Of a stretch of 64,000 nt of DNA, positions 33,925 through 41,914 are shown in pieces. This DNA is from Paenibacillus chitinolyticus NBRC 15660 (GTDB lineage: Bacteria; Bacillota; Bacilli; Paenibacillales; NBRC-103111): assembly GCF_000739915.1 (NCBI RefSeq), contig NZ_BBJT01000002.1, forward strand, positions 620,001 through 684,000, in the 5' to 3' direction. The notes below the pieces were generated by a model. The model saw only the letters and a program-made list of their open reading frames with translations, was not told the origin of the DNA and made no database searches. The translations under genes and the position numbers were made by a program. Position 1 is the stretch's first letter. Every line of letters starts with the position of its first letter.

Positions 33925-35196
33925 TTAGTCGGAGCTGTCCGCCACCGCTGCTGCACCTTGGCTCTCAAGGGGAGACTCCGGATGCCGCAGCATCAACGGA
34001 AGCAGCAGCAGCGCGCCGAGGAAGAAAAGGATTCCGCTTCCGGCATAGACCGCTTGGAGCGAGAATGCCGCCTTCATAACGCCCGCGGCCGACATGCCGA
34101 TTACCATGAATCCCATTAACATGGGCGTAAGCACGCCGCCGACACGGCCGATAAAAGCCGCTTCCGTATTTTTCATCATCATGGTGTTGATTCCGATCAT
34201 AATACAAGGATAAAACAGTCCCGTCAGCACCTCGAAGCCGATCGTAAGCGGAACGCTCGTGGATAAGCCGATTCCTATCGTTCCGACGGTGCTGGCGATA
34301 AGCCCGGCCGCAAGCAGCGATTGCGGCCGCATTTTTTTCGAAAGAGCCATAACGAAACCGCCGCCTACCAGCATAGCCGTTCCGTTCGCCGCCAGAAGCC
34401 ACTGCAGAAACAGTTTATCCTGCCCGAGGTTTTCGATGGCGATAAACAGCGCCAAAGGCTGGATAATCCCTACCGCCAAGCCCGAAACGGCGAACGTTCC
34501 CCCAAGCGTCTTCAGCGCGCGGCTGTTCCAGACGTAGCGGAGTCCGTCCTTCAATTCCTGCTTGAAGTTGCTTTCGGCTTTGGACGGATTCTCCTTATCG
34601 GCAGGAAGCGATGTAAGAACGGCGGCGGAAGCGATGAAACATACCCCCATGACCGCTATCGAGATTTCCAGACCGTAATGTTGGTAAACGTATGTTCCGA
34701 GAATCGGGCCGAATACCATAAAGATGGCCATCAACGTCTGGAACATCGCCATCACGCCTTGCAGCTGTTCTTCCGGCACATGCTGTTTGAAAAGTTTTAA
34801 CGCGGACGGCTGGGAGAATTGCGACAAGATCGCCGACACCAGCGTCGCGAAAAACAGCGCCTGCCACGAACCGTACATCACGACGAGCAGGACGGCGAAT
34901 ACGGACAACGCCGAGAGAAGCTCGCAAACGATCATCGTCCGCTTCGGTTTCCACCGATCCGCGAACGTTCCGCCGATAATCGCGAAAAGAAAAATCGGAG
35001 CAAATTCAGCGACTGAGATTAACGACACAGACTTGGGATTGTTGTTCGTTATATCCGTCACATACAGCAGAATGGCAAAGTTTCTTACCCAGACGCCAAG
35101 CTGCAGCAGAACGTTGGATAAAATAATCGTTCTGACAAAAGCATTTTTAAACACGACTACGAGCCCCTTCCTGTGATTTCCCGCCGAGTTTTTCAT
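33925..35196 (-). CDS. MFS transporter, DHA3-like
   Basis: 423-residue 12-helix major facilitator. The motif-A-like loop GGTFADRWKPKRTMIV follows the second helix; FKQHVPEEQLQGVMAMFQTL and a domain-linking loop with KQELKDGLRYVWNSRALK are typical of DHA3 drug or macrolide exporters. ATG 35196 is given; a TTG at 35202 has better ribosome-site spacing (AAAGAGG). A promoter TTGACC-18-TATTAT is at 35255-35284. The substrate is unknown. Confidence 0.88.
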   Translation of the reverse strand: MKNSAGNHRKGLVVVFKNAFVRTIILSNVLLQLGVWVRNFAILLYVTDITNNNPKSVSLISVAEFAPIFLFAIIGGTFADRWKPKRTMIVCELLSALSVFAVLLVVMYGSWQALFFATLVSAILSQFSQPSALKLFKQHVPEEQLQGVMAMFQTLMAIFMVFGPILGTYVYQHYGLEISIAVMGVCFIASAAVLTSLPADKENPSKAESNFKQELKDGLRYVWNSRALKTLGGTFAVSGLAVGIIQPLALFIAIENLGQDKLFLQWLLAANGTAMLVGGGFVMALSKKMRPQSLLAAGLIASTVGTIGIGLSTSVPLTIGFEVLTGLFYPCIMIGINTMMMKNTEAAFIGRVGGVLTPMLMGFMVIGMSAAGVMKAAFSLQAVYAGSGILFFLGALLLLPLMLRHPESPLESQGAAAVADSSD

Positions 35197-35254
35197 CCTC
35201 AAAGGAAACCTCTTTAACAAACGATATCTCGATTTGTTTATTCATTACTCAAAC

Positions 35255-35284
35255 ATAATATAATAACGTTTGGTTATTGGTCAA
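35255..35284 (-). promoter_or_regulatory. Promoter of MFS gene with internal inverted repeat
   Basis: Minus strand TTGACC, 18 bp, TATTAT. The spacer holds a perfect repeat AATAAC-GTTTG-GTTATT (35262-35278), a possible repressor site. The rest of the gap to 35528 shows no gene. Confidence 0.55.
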
Positions 35285-35528
35285 CAATTATTTGTTTCGT
35301 CTACAAAAAATCAGATCCGTTCGTTTCGATGATGATAGGTAAGCTTTTGATTTGATCTCCAGCTTTTCCCCCACCCCAAACCGATCGGGCACCTTTCGAC
35401 ACACTCGGCTTTCCATCGACGGAGCTAGGATTTTTATATCCCAGAGTCACTCCCAAACTGTCCTTTGAAACGAGTCACCAGACTGACCTAACAAACCACA
35501 CCGTTACCTCTCCCTATTAGATGGGGTT

Positions 35529-35928
35529 CTATTTGAAAAATCTATAACCGATAGAACCGATCCAGATTGCAAGCAATATCCATATCATAATGAACAATGC
35601 CCCAGTCACCCAATTCTTGGGTTTACCTTTCTTCCGGATCTCTTCTGCTTTTTCCCTACAATCCTGTATTACTTCTTGCGGAATTAGCTTCAGAGCAAGT
35701 GTAATACCTAACGGGACGATTATCAGGTCATCAAGATACCCAAGAAATCGGTATAAAGTCAGGGATAAGGTCTATTGGGCTGAAGGCGTAGGCTGCCACG
35801 CAGAGCGCAATCAGCTTCGCATACCAAGGTACCCGAGGATGTTTGTACGCAAGATACAGAACGAATATATTGCGCTTGATCTCTCTCGCCTTAGCTTTTA
35901 CTCTATCGATCATTTTTTCCTGTCCCAT
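35529..35928 (-). pseudogene. DUF1232 (YkvA-like) gene with a +1 frameshift
   Basis: The frame starts at 35928 (MGQEKMIDRVKAKAREIKRN) and reads through the DUF1232 core HPRVPWYAKLIALCVAAYAF, SPIDLIPDFIP, then stops after 65 codons. Removing one T from ATTTCTT near 35740 restores LGYLDDLIIVPLGITLALKL and an uninterrupted tail with KKGKPKNWVTGALFIMIWIL to a stop at 35529-35531, giving a normal-length protein of about 132 residues. So this is a single-base insertion in a T run, a recent inactivation or a sequencing error. Confidence 0.88.
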
Positions 35929-36144
35929 ACTTCCCCCCGACGTGAATGAAAGTCATGACTAAATCATAACCGATCCACATGAGGGTTGGATAGAATTCTT
36001 AGTGCAGCAGGTTTTCAGTCAGATGCTGTTTCATGGACACTGAGAACTTCTTAAATAGGCCCGTCAGAACCGAATTTGATCGTACGATACTTGATGACTG
36101 ACTTGGCCAGCAGTTGGCGCATGCGGGGCGCACGTTTTGACCCT

Positions 36145-36501
36145 CTACCCTTCCTTTCGCTTTTCTGTGTGTTTCAGCTTTTCAGGCATTGTTCCCATCT
36201 CAACTCCTTTCGGAGTAATCCGCTGATCGAATTGCAGGACATCGTTATGCGAAAAATAAACATAATCCACTCCCGGCTCATCCTTAAAAACAACGACTGT
36301 ATAGAAGGAAGGAAGTTTCATCCCCCAAACCCCTTTGACCGATGCCAGTTCCTCTTCTTTATAGCTTTTTTCATGAATCAGATAGCTCTTTACCCGTTCT
36401 GCATACACGATTTTATTTCCCTGAACATAGACAAACGGAGCCAGTAAAACGATCAGAACGATTGACAGCGCAATAATCTTTCCACGGCTTATGTTCCGCA
36501 C
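36145..36501 (-). CDS. DUF3139-family membrane-anchored protein
   Basis: 118 residues. One N-terminal helix (IIALSIVLIVLLAPFVYVQG) is followed by an extracytoplasmic domain YLIHEKSYKEEELASVKGVW and VVVFKDEPGVDYVYFSHND, the DUF3139 pattern. GTG 36501 overlaps the HD gene by 13 bp, so they are translationally linked. Function unknown. Confidence 0.8.
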   Translation of the reverse strand: MRNISRGKIIALSIVLIVLLAPFVYVQGNKIVYAERVKSYLIHEKSYKEEELASVKGVWGMKLPSFYTVVVFKDEPGVDYVYFSHNDVLQFDQRITPKGVEMGTMPEKLKHTEKRKEG

Positions 36502-37124
36502 GTTTGCGACTCACTTTCAATGTGCCTCGACAAATCCGCGTACGCCTCTTTGAGCCATGGATGAACGACTCTGAGCGTGTCTTTCCGGCTCCATAAGTAG
36601 CGGATATAGGCAAAAGCCGCATGGTCAATCGAAAGCGCAAGGCCTCTATTCAGCTCTTCAAGATACGGGGGCGTGCCTATCTGATCCCAAGCTACTTTGT
36701 CAGCCGTAAAAAGCAGCTTATCCATCTGCGATGCCTGCTTTTTGAGCGTGGTGTGGCATTCAACCGCACTCAAGATCTCAGGGTCCTCCACTCCGAATAG
36801 ATCCCGTGCTATCGCTTTCGACAGCTTCTGGTGAATGATCATCGGAAAGCTTTCTTCCTCCGGAAGCACCTCGATCCCAAGCTGAACCGACACGGAAATA
36901 CGCGCATCGTTGGGAAATACGGCGCTGATGTCATGTAAATAGCCCGACCGCGCCGCTGTTTCCGGGTCCGCCCCGTAGCGGACGGCCAATTCGCGGGCCT
37001 GTTCGCCCACTTTCATGCAATGCTCCGCGGTTTCGCGGTGTCCGTTTTCAGTGAGAAAAGCATACACATCTTTTTTCAAATCGCCTGACAGTTCCGGTCG
37101 GACCAGATGCTCGTAAACGTTCAT
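36489..37124 (-). CDS. YqeK-like HD-domain phosphohydrolase
   Basis: 211 residues. HD-superfamily motifs: His in AEHCMKVGEQARELA, the pair HD in ARSGYLHDISAVF, later HQKLSKAIARDLFG, CHTT and a terminal D in LLFTADKVAW. This arrangement fits the YqeK symmetrical diadenosine-tetraphosphate hydrolase group. ATG 37124 is preferred (GGAAGTGA 5 bp upstream). It forms a two-gene unit with the DUF3139 gene. Confidence 0.82.
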   Translation of the reverse strand: MNVYEHLVRPELSGDLKKDVYAFLTENGHRETAEHCMKVGEQARELAVRYGADPETAARSGYLHDISAVFPNDARISVSVQLGIEVLPEEESFPMIIHQKLSKAIARDLFGVEDPEILSAVECHTTLKKQASQMDKLLFTADKVAWDQIGTPPYLEELNRGLALSIDHAAFAYIRYLWSRKDTLRVVHPWLKEAYADLSRHIESESQTCGT

Positions 37125-37212
37125 TTTCATCACTTCCCAACTGTTTTATAAGGGTCACTCTGTAAGTATAAAAGGATATTCCAAGGAATTCCAAATAAAC
37201 CTTTCCTAAAAC

Positions 37213-37302
37213 TAAAAAAGTCCGCCGCACGCTTCCGTAAGAAACGCACAACGGGCTGTATTCTGCAGCCGCTATTGGAGAGGCGGTCGTAGCTTTTTTA
37301 GT
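37213..37302. repeat. 90-bp inverted-repeat element of unknown nature
   Basis: It begins CTAAAAAAG and ends CTTTTTTAG, with further pairing GTCCGCC/GGCGGTC and an internal GGCTG-N7-CAGCC hairpin. No coding potential. It could be a miniature repeat or a structured RNA, or a bidirectional terminator between the HD gene promoter and the aminopeptidase gene. The rest of 37125-37443 shows nothing else. Confidence 0.45.
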
Positions 37303-37443
37303 AGAGGGCCGCGTTGCACATAAGGAAAAGAACTCGGAAGCACGCAAAGAAAAAGCCAGCCGGCAATCCGGCTGACCTTCGGTATCCTTATCGCGCTCAT
37401 TACCCTGCCTATGCAGGCAGAGTATGCAGCGTTTTACGGGGAA

Positions 37444-38676
37444 TTAAGCCCAATTCCCTTTGCGGAAAATCGGTTCGATCGTCCCGTCGGCCAGCTCGCC
37501 GTCAATGTCCATTTCCGCCGAGCCGATCATGAAGTCCACGTGGGTAATACTGTCGTTGAGGCCCGCTTTCGTCAGTTCCTCCACCGACATTTTCGTTCCC
37601 TCCGGGATGCTGAAGCCGAAGGCTTTCCCCAGAGCAAGGTGATTTGACGCGTTCTCATCGAACAGCGTGTTAAAGAAGATGATGTTGCTCGCGGAAATAG
37701 GAGATTCATGAGGCACAAGCGCAACCTCGCCCAGATGGCGGGCTCCTTCGTCCAGTTCGAGAAGTCCTTTTAACGCTTCATAGCCTTTCTCCGCCTGAAA
37801 ATCCACGACACGGCCGTTTTCAAACGTAAGCGTGAAATTCTCGATCAGATTCCCCTGATAGCTCAGCGGCTTCGTACTGCGTACAACTCCGTTCGTGCCG
37901 TCCTTAAGCGGCGAAACGAACACTTCCTCCGTCGGAACGTTCGGATTGTACGCATCCCCCTTCTCGTTCGCCGTCGAGCCGCCGGACCAGATGTGCCGCT
38001 CCGGCAGCGTTATGCTCAGCTCCGTGCCCGGCGCCCGGTAGTGAAGCTTCCGGTACTGTTTGGCGTTCAGCTCCTCCACTTTAGTACGGAGCGTCGCATT
38101 GTGCCGCTCCCAGACCTGAACGGGATTGTCCTGATCCACGCGGGTAGCTTTGAAAATCTGCTCCCACAGGGCGGCCACGGCTTCATCTTCCGGCAGATCC
38201 GGGAATACTTTACTGGCCCACCCTGTGGACGGAGCTGCGAGAATCGACCACGTCAACTTGTGAGAGGTCATGTATTCTCTCCATTTGGCAAGCGCTTTTC
38301 CCGCAGCCTTGGAATAAGCCGAGATACGTTCAGGCTTCACTCCTTGAAGAAGTTCCGGGTTGCCCGAATCAATAAGCAGATAGGCGCCGCCCGTTTCGGC
38401 CAGCTCTTCCACCGCCTGCGCTCTCCATGCCGGATAGGTATCGAACGAATCGTCGGGAGCAAGCGTGTATCTCAGCTTCGTAATAACATCGTCCATCCAT
38501 TCGATGTGCACCGATTTCGCTCCCGCCTCGTAAGCCTTTTGCGCGATAAAACGGGTTAAAGGGGCCTGCTGAATGGAAGCATTCACCCATAAGGACTGAC
38601 CGGGCTGTATGTTCAAACCGACTTTCACCGCTAACTCGGCGTATTTCTCCAGGTTTTTTTCGAATTGATTCGCCAT
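37444..38676 (-). CDS. M29-family aminopeptidase (AmpS/PepS-like)
   Basis: 410-residue cytosolic metallo-aminopeptidase. M29 hallmarks: NIQPGQSLWVNASI near the N-terminus, the ligand Glu region TANEKGDAYNPNVPTEEVFV, a second Glu region LGEVALVPHESPIS, His in ENASNHLALGKAFGF, and the HxD pair in ITHVDFMIG. ATG 38676 has AAAGGAG 7 bp upstream; the ATG at 38682 is too close. Single-gene unit. It removes N-terminal residues from peptides. Confidence 0.93.
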   Translation of the reverse strand: MANQFEKNLEKYAELAVKVGLNIQPGQSLWVNASIQQAPLTRFIAQKAYEAGAKSVHIEWMDDVITKLRYTLAPDDSFDTYPAWRAQAVEELAETGGAYLLIDSGNPELLQGVKPERISAYSKAAGKALAKWREYMTSHKLTWSILAAPSTGWASKVFPDLPEDEAVAALWEQIFKATRVDQDNPVQVWERHNATLRTKVEELNAKQYRKLHYRAPGTELSITLPERHIWSGGSTANEKGDAYNPNVPTEEVFVSPLKDGTNGVVRSTKPLSYQGNLIENFTLTFENGRVVDFQAEKGYEALKGLLELDEGARHLGEVALVPHESPISASNIIFFNTLFDENASNHLALGKAFGFSIPEGTKMSVEELTKAGLNDSITHVDFMIGSAEMDIDGELADGTIEPIFRKGNWA

Positions 38677-38799
38677 ATTCATTCTCCTTTGTTGATAAAT
38701 TCAATGCTCGGACTGCTCGTTATGTAGGTTCCTCTTAACTTGTTCGACTTTCGAAGCCGTATTCCTTGTGGCACAGCCGCAAAATGCTCCGACGCCGGA

Positions 38800-39351
38800 T
38801 CAATCGTTTTCTTTCCGGCGTTTCCGGAAGCGCCTGACTTTCATCAGGTTGCCGCACATCTTATCGTCACACCACCGGGCCGTCCGGCTTCTGCTCTCGT
38901 CGAAGAAAATCCAACGGCAGTCTTCATTGGCGCAGATTTTGAGCCGCCGCACGTCTTCTTCCGCCAGCAGCCGCGCATATGCGACGGCCACCCGGCCCAT
39001 GACCGCGGTCCAGCCCCTATCGCCCGTCGTGCTCTCCAGCCGCCAGCCCCCTTCTTCCCTCGTCAGCACCGGACGGGAAGGTACTTCGGCCATCGCTTCG
39101 TTCAGCCTGGCGATGTCTCCATGATCAGGCTCCCTGCCGGAGCTTGCGCATTCCGTGATCGCGCGCATGGCCTTCCGGAGCTCCCCGAGGGCGGTGCGTT
39201 CGCGGGGCTGTGGAGGAATCTGGGCCTGCAGCTCCCACTTCTCGAGAAAAGCTTCCAGCCAGCCCGGCCGGTCCAGCCTGTCCTCGCTCCGCCCCGTTCC
39301 CCGCCAGTCGTACCACTGGCTGTTCATAAACTCTAAAGCCAAATTTTCCAA
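38800..39351 (-). CDS. ABATE/CGNR zinc-finger regulator
   Basis: 183 residues. N-terminal ABATE-like domain (WLEAFLEKWELQAQIPPQPR), C-terminal CGNR zinc finger CANEDCRWIFFDESRSRTAR then WCDDKMCGNLMKVRRFRKR, with four Cys for zinc. Proteins of this type are proposed stress-response regulators. TTG 39351 has GGAGGTT upstream. Single gene; target unknown. Confidence 0.88.
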   Translation of the reverse strand: MENLALEFMNSQWYDWRGTGRSEDRLDRPGWLEAFLEKWELQAQIPPQPRERTALGELRKAMRAITECASSGREPDHGDIARLNEAMAEVPSRPVLTREEGGWRLESTTGDRGWTAVMGRVAVAYARLLAEEDVRRLKICANEDCRWIFFDESRSRTARWCDDKMCGNLMKVRRFRKRRKEND

Positions 39352-39549
39352 AGCAACCTCCGGATAAAGATTGAGTCCTTTTCCAATTCATGCTAAAATT
39401 TAAGATGTAACTACCATAAACGATTTAGATGGTTACAATAAATCTGTGCGAATTGTCCGCACATCGGGCAGGCTTATCGCACAACCTATCCACTCATCAT
39501 GACATCGTCTTTCTAATTTTACACCATTCTTAATTTAGGAGGAAATCGA

Positions 39550-40044
39550 ATGAACGGATTGGATCTTCTTAAACGCGGCTGGGAACACGCTTACGGTACG
39601 GAAGACTGGTATGCCCCTCTGAAGGATGCCGTCAGCGGGATAAGCGCGGAGCAGGCTTCCTGGCGGCCGCCGGGTGAAGCGGGCAATACCATCTGGGAGA
39701 CAGTCAACCATCTGGTCTACTACAAGCAGCGGCTGCTGGAGCATCTGCAGGGCGAAGAACCGGACAACTGGGCTCAAAACAACGACGTCACGTTCAAAAC
39801 GCCCGATACGCACGGTTCCGAAGAAGCTTGGCAGCGGACACTCGGGGAGCTCGACGCCGTTCATACCCGCATCGGAAGCCTTCTGGGCACCAAATCCGAT
39901 TCGGACATGGACGCTGTATATCGCGATTCCCCGATCGGTTTCCGCATCAGCAGCATCATCCAGCACGATGCTTTTCATACCGGCGAGATCGTGCTGATCC
40001 GTAAGCTGCAAGGTTCCTGGCCGGCGACTCGCCACTACGAATAA
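39550..40044 (+). CDS. DinB-family protein
   Basis: 164-residue four-helix-bundle DinB/YfiT-like protein. The presumed metal ligands are His in TVNHLVYYKQRLLEHLQG and the pair in IIQHDAFHTGEIVLIRKL. AGGAGG precedes ATG 39550. Family members are thiol-dependent transferases in bacillithiol-using bacteria; the exact reaction is unknown here. Its terminator is shared with the convergent fchA. Confidence 0.87.
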   Translation: MNGLDLLKRGWEHAYGTEDWYAPLKDAVSGISAEQASWRPPGEAGNTIWETVNHLVYYKQRLLEHLQGEEPDNWAQNNDVTFKTPDTHGSEEAWQRTLGELDAVHTRIGSLLGTKSDSDMDAVYRDSPIGFRISSIIQHDAFHTGEIVLIRKLQGSWPATRHYE

Positions 40045-40067
40045 AGGCACGGGCCCGTTTAACCGGC

Positions 40068-40122
40068 AAAAAAAGCCGTCTGAACCTCTTCCTATACAGA
40101 AGAAGTTCAGACGGCTTTTTTT
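40068..40122. terminator. Bidirectional terminator between dinB-like gene and fchA
   Basis: A 13-bp stem AAGCCGTCTGAAC/GTTCAGACGGCTT flanked by A5-7 and T7. Confidence 0.9.
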
Positions 40123-40187
40123 ATCATGACCGGAACGGTACATCTTGCCGACCCCGATTGGAGATCATTTCTATCACGCGATGCTTC

Positions 40188-40808
40188 TCAAATCCGCTCT
40201 CTTACTTGTGCCAAAGCATCCCGCTTTATTTCTTCCGATTCTCTCAGCAGAAGCGTTCCTTTGTCCCTATACACGTTCCGGCTGTCACCTGACATGGTAT
40301 TTAAGTTGATTTCCACCGTGATCCAGGCGGATTGTACCGCGGCTTCCAGCATCAGGACGGCAATTCCCAGATCGGAGACCACATTCTTGTTGACTGCCGG
40401 GGCGAGTTCCGCCAACCGCCGCATGACCGCGAGGCACGCCTCCATCAGTTCCAGCGGCACAGCCGCCGCATAAGCGGAGGCTTCCCGGATGGCGAGACTC
40501 CGGGCTTCTTTCTCGGCGGGAGTAGAAGCCGGCAGCTTCAGCGCCTTCATGAACCCGTTGAATGAAGCCATATCTTTTTCCTGTAAGGATTCGAACTCCA
40601 CGATGGCCTGCCGAAAAAGATCCGCATTCTCAAGCATCGCGGCCTCTTTATCATGGAACTTGGCCCCCGTCGTCAACTGGGCCGTCATCGAGCCCATGGA
40701 TGCCCCGAGGGCTGCTGCCAGAGCCGCAATACTTCCTCCTCCGGGCACCGGTGACTCCGAAGAAGCCTCGAACAGAAATTCGCGAATGGACTGATCGTAC
40801 ACCCTCAT
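40188..40808 (-). CDS. fchA: Formimino-THF cyclodeaminase / methenyl-THF cyclohydrolase family
   Basis: 206-residue all-helical cyclodeaminase-family protein: SPVPGGGSIAALAAALGASM near the N-terminus (folate-binding loop), SDLGIAVLMLEAAVQSAWIT and a C-terminal NTMSGDSRNV region. FchA proteins interconvert methenyl- and formyl-THF or release ammonia from formimino-THF. ATG 40808 overlaps the folD stop by 4 bp, so both are translated from the ZTP-controlled transcript. With folD it adjusts one-carbon folate pools. Confidence 0.9.
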   Translation of the reverse strand: MRVYDQSIREFLFEASSESPVPGGGSIAALAAALGASMGSMTAQLTTGAKFHDKEAAMLENADLFRQAIVEFESLQEKDMASFNGFMKALKLPASTPAEKEARSLAIREASAYAAAVPLELMEACLAVMRRLAELAPAVNKNVVSDLGIAVLMLEAAVQSAWITVEINLNTMSGDSRNVYRDKGTLLLRESEEIKRDALAQVRERI

Positions 40809-41662
40809 TTAAGCCCTCCCTCCCCGATCTGCATTCCGACCGCTTTTAACAAATTTTCAAACAAGATCAGCGTCGTTAACGTCCCCACGCCTCCCGGCAC
40901 CGGCGTCATCGCCTTTACCCGCTGCAGAGCATCCGGACTCACATCCCCCGTTAATCCCGTGTCCGTTTCGTTGATGCCCGCATCGACAATAACCAGATCC
41001 GGGTGCACCATGTCCGCGGTAATCATCCCCGCCCTTCCGGCCGCTGTAATGAGGATGTCCGCACCGGCAATATGACGCGCGAGATTCTCCGTGTGCGAAT
41101 GGCATACCGTTAGGGTCGCATGCTCCCGCAGCAGCATAGGCATCAACGGCCTGCCGACGGTTTCGCCCCGTCCGACGAGCACCACATGCCGCCCTTTCAG
41201 CTCGAATCCGAATTCCTTTAAGATGCGGATACAAGACTGGGGCGTTGCCGGGTACAACCCTCTTGTGCCGAGGAAACAGGCAAGTTTGCTGCCGGGCGTA
41301 ATCCCGTCCACATCTTTGTCGGGACGGATAAGCCCGGAGGCTTCGGACGGGTTCAAATGCCGGGGCAGCGGAAGCTCCAGCATGATTCCGTGCACGCTTT
41401 TGTCCTCGTTCAGCTCTCCGAGATGTCCGAGCAATTCCGACTGCGTAATGCCCGGTTCGAATTCCGTCAGACGGTAGCGGATGCCGAGTTTATGAGCCGT
41501 CTTTTCCTTGGCTCTGGCGTAATATTCGGAAGCCGGGTCCCCTTTTATGAGCACAACCGCCAGGGAAGGCTCTATCCCCCGCTTTTTCCACGCGTCCGTT
41601 TCTATTCGGATCGAGTCTCTTAACCGACCGGCAATATCTGCCGTTTTCATTGACATTCCCAT
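40805..41662 (-). CDS. folD: Divergent FolD, methylene-THF dehydrogenase/cyclohydrolase
   Basis: 285 residues, normal FolD length. Catalytic Lys52 is in YYARAKEKT and the KDVDG motif is at 116-120. The usual VQLPLP block reads MLELPLP here, so the conserved Gln (Gln98 in E. coli, needed for cyclohydrolase action) is Glu96. The nucleotide loop is VGRGETVGRPL and the C-terminal GVGPMT motif is GVGTLT. ATG 41662 follows GGGGGGCGG; the open frame further upstream is riboswitch sequence. A cyclohydrolase defect compensated by FchA is inference. Confidence 0.92.
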   Translation of the reverse strand: MGMSMKTADIAGRLRDSIRIETDAWKKRGIEPSLAVVLIKGDPASEYYARAKEKTAHKLGIRYRLTEFEPGITQSELLGHLGELNEDKSVHGIMLELPLPRHLNPSEASGLIRPDKDVDGITPGSKLACFLGTRGLYPATPQSCIRILKEFGFELKGRHVVLVGRGETVGRPLMPMLLREHATLTVCHSHTENLARHIAGADILITAAGRAGMITADMVHPDLVIVDAGINETDTGLTGDVSPDALQRVKAMTPVPGGVGTLTTLILFENLLKAVGMQIGEGGLK

Positions 41663-41704
41663 GTGTTCCGCCCCCCGATTTATTGGTTTCCCGCAAAAAG
41701 AAAA

Positions 41705-41752
41705 CAAAAAAAGTATCCGCAGACCGCGGTTTCCCGTTATCTGCAAATACTT
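41705..41752 (-). terminator. Expression-platform terminator of the ZTP riboswitch
   Basis: Minus-strand stem AAGTATTTGCAGA (5' arm) with TCTGCGGATACTT (3' arm), followed by seven T residues, 43 bp before the folD start. Confidence 0.88.
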
Positions 41753-41753
41753 T

Positions 41754-41820
41754 CGCCCAGGCGTACGGCTATATTTCCCGTGTGCTCCCCCGTGGTTCCC
41801 CACGTTCCGCCAGTCACACA
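41754..41820 (-). promoter_or_regulatory. ZTP (pfl-type) riboswitch aptamer
   Basis: Minus-strand order matches the pfl consensus: GTGACTGGCG, a GTGG/CCAC hairpin, GGGGGAGCACACGGGAA, and CGCCTGGGC closing the pseudoknot. It senses ZTP/ZMP, which accumulates when 10-formyl-THF is low, and would then allow folD-fchA transcription. An upstream promoter (about TTTACC-18-TAAACT, 41838-41867) is likely. Confidence 0.93.
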
Positions 41821-41914
41821 CTCTTCCAGTGGCCTCAGTTTAGCACAGCGGGCGTTCTGCGGTAAAGTGCCGGAGAAGCATTTTTTTTCAAGACCGTTCG
41901 GTATACCGCCTCAT

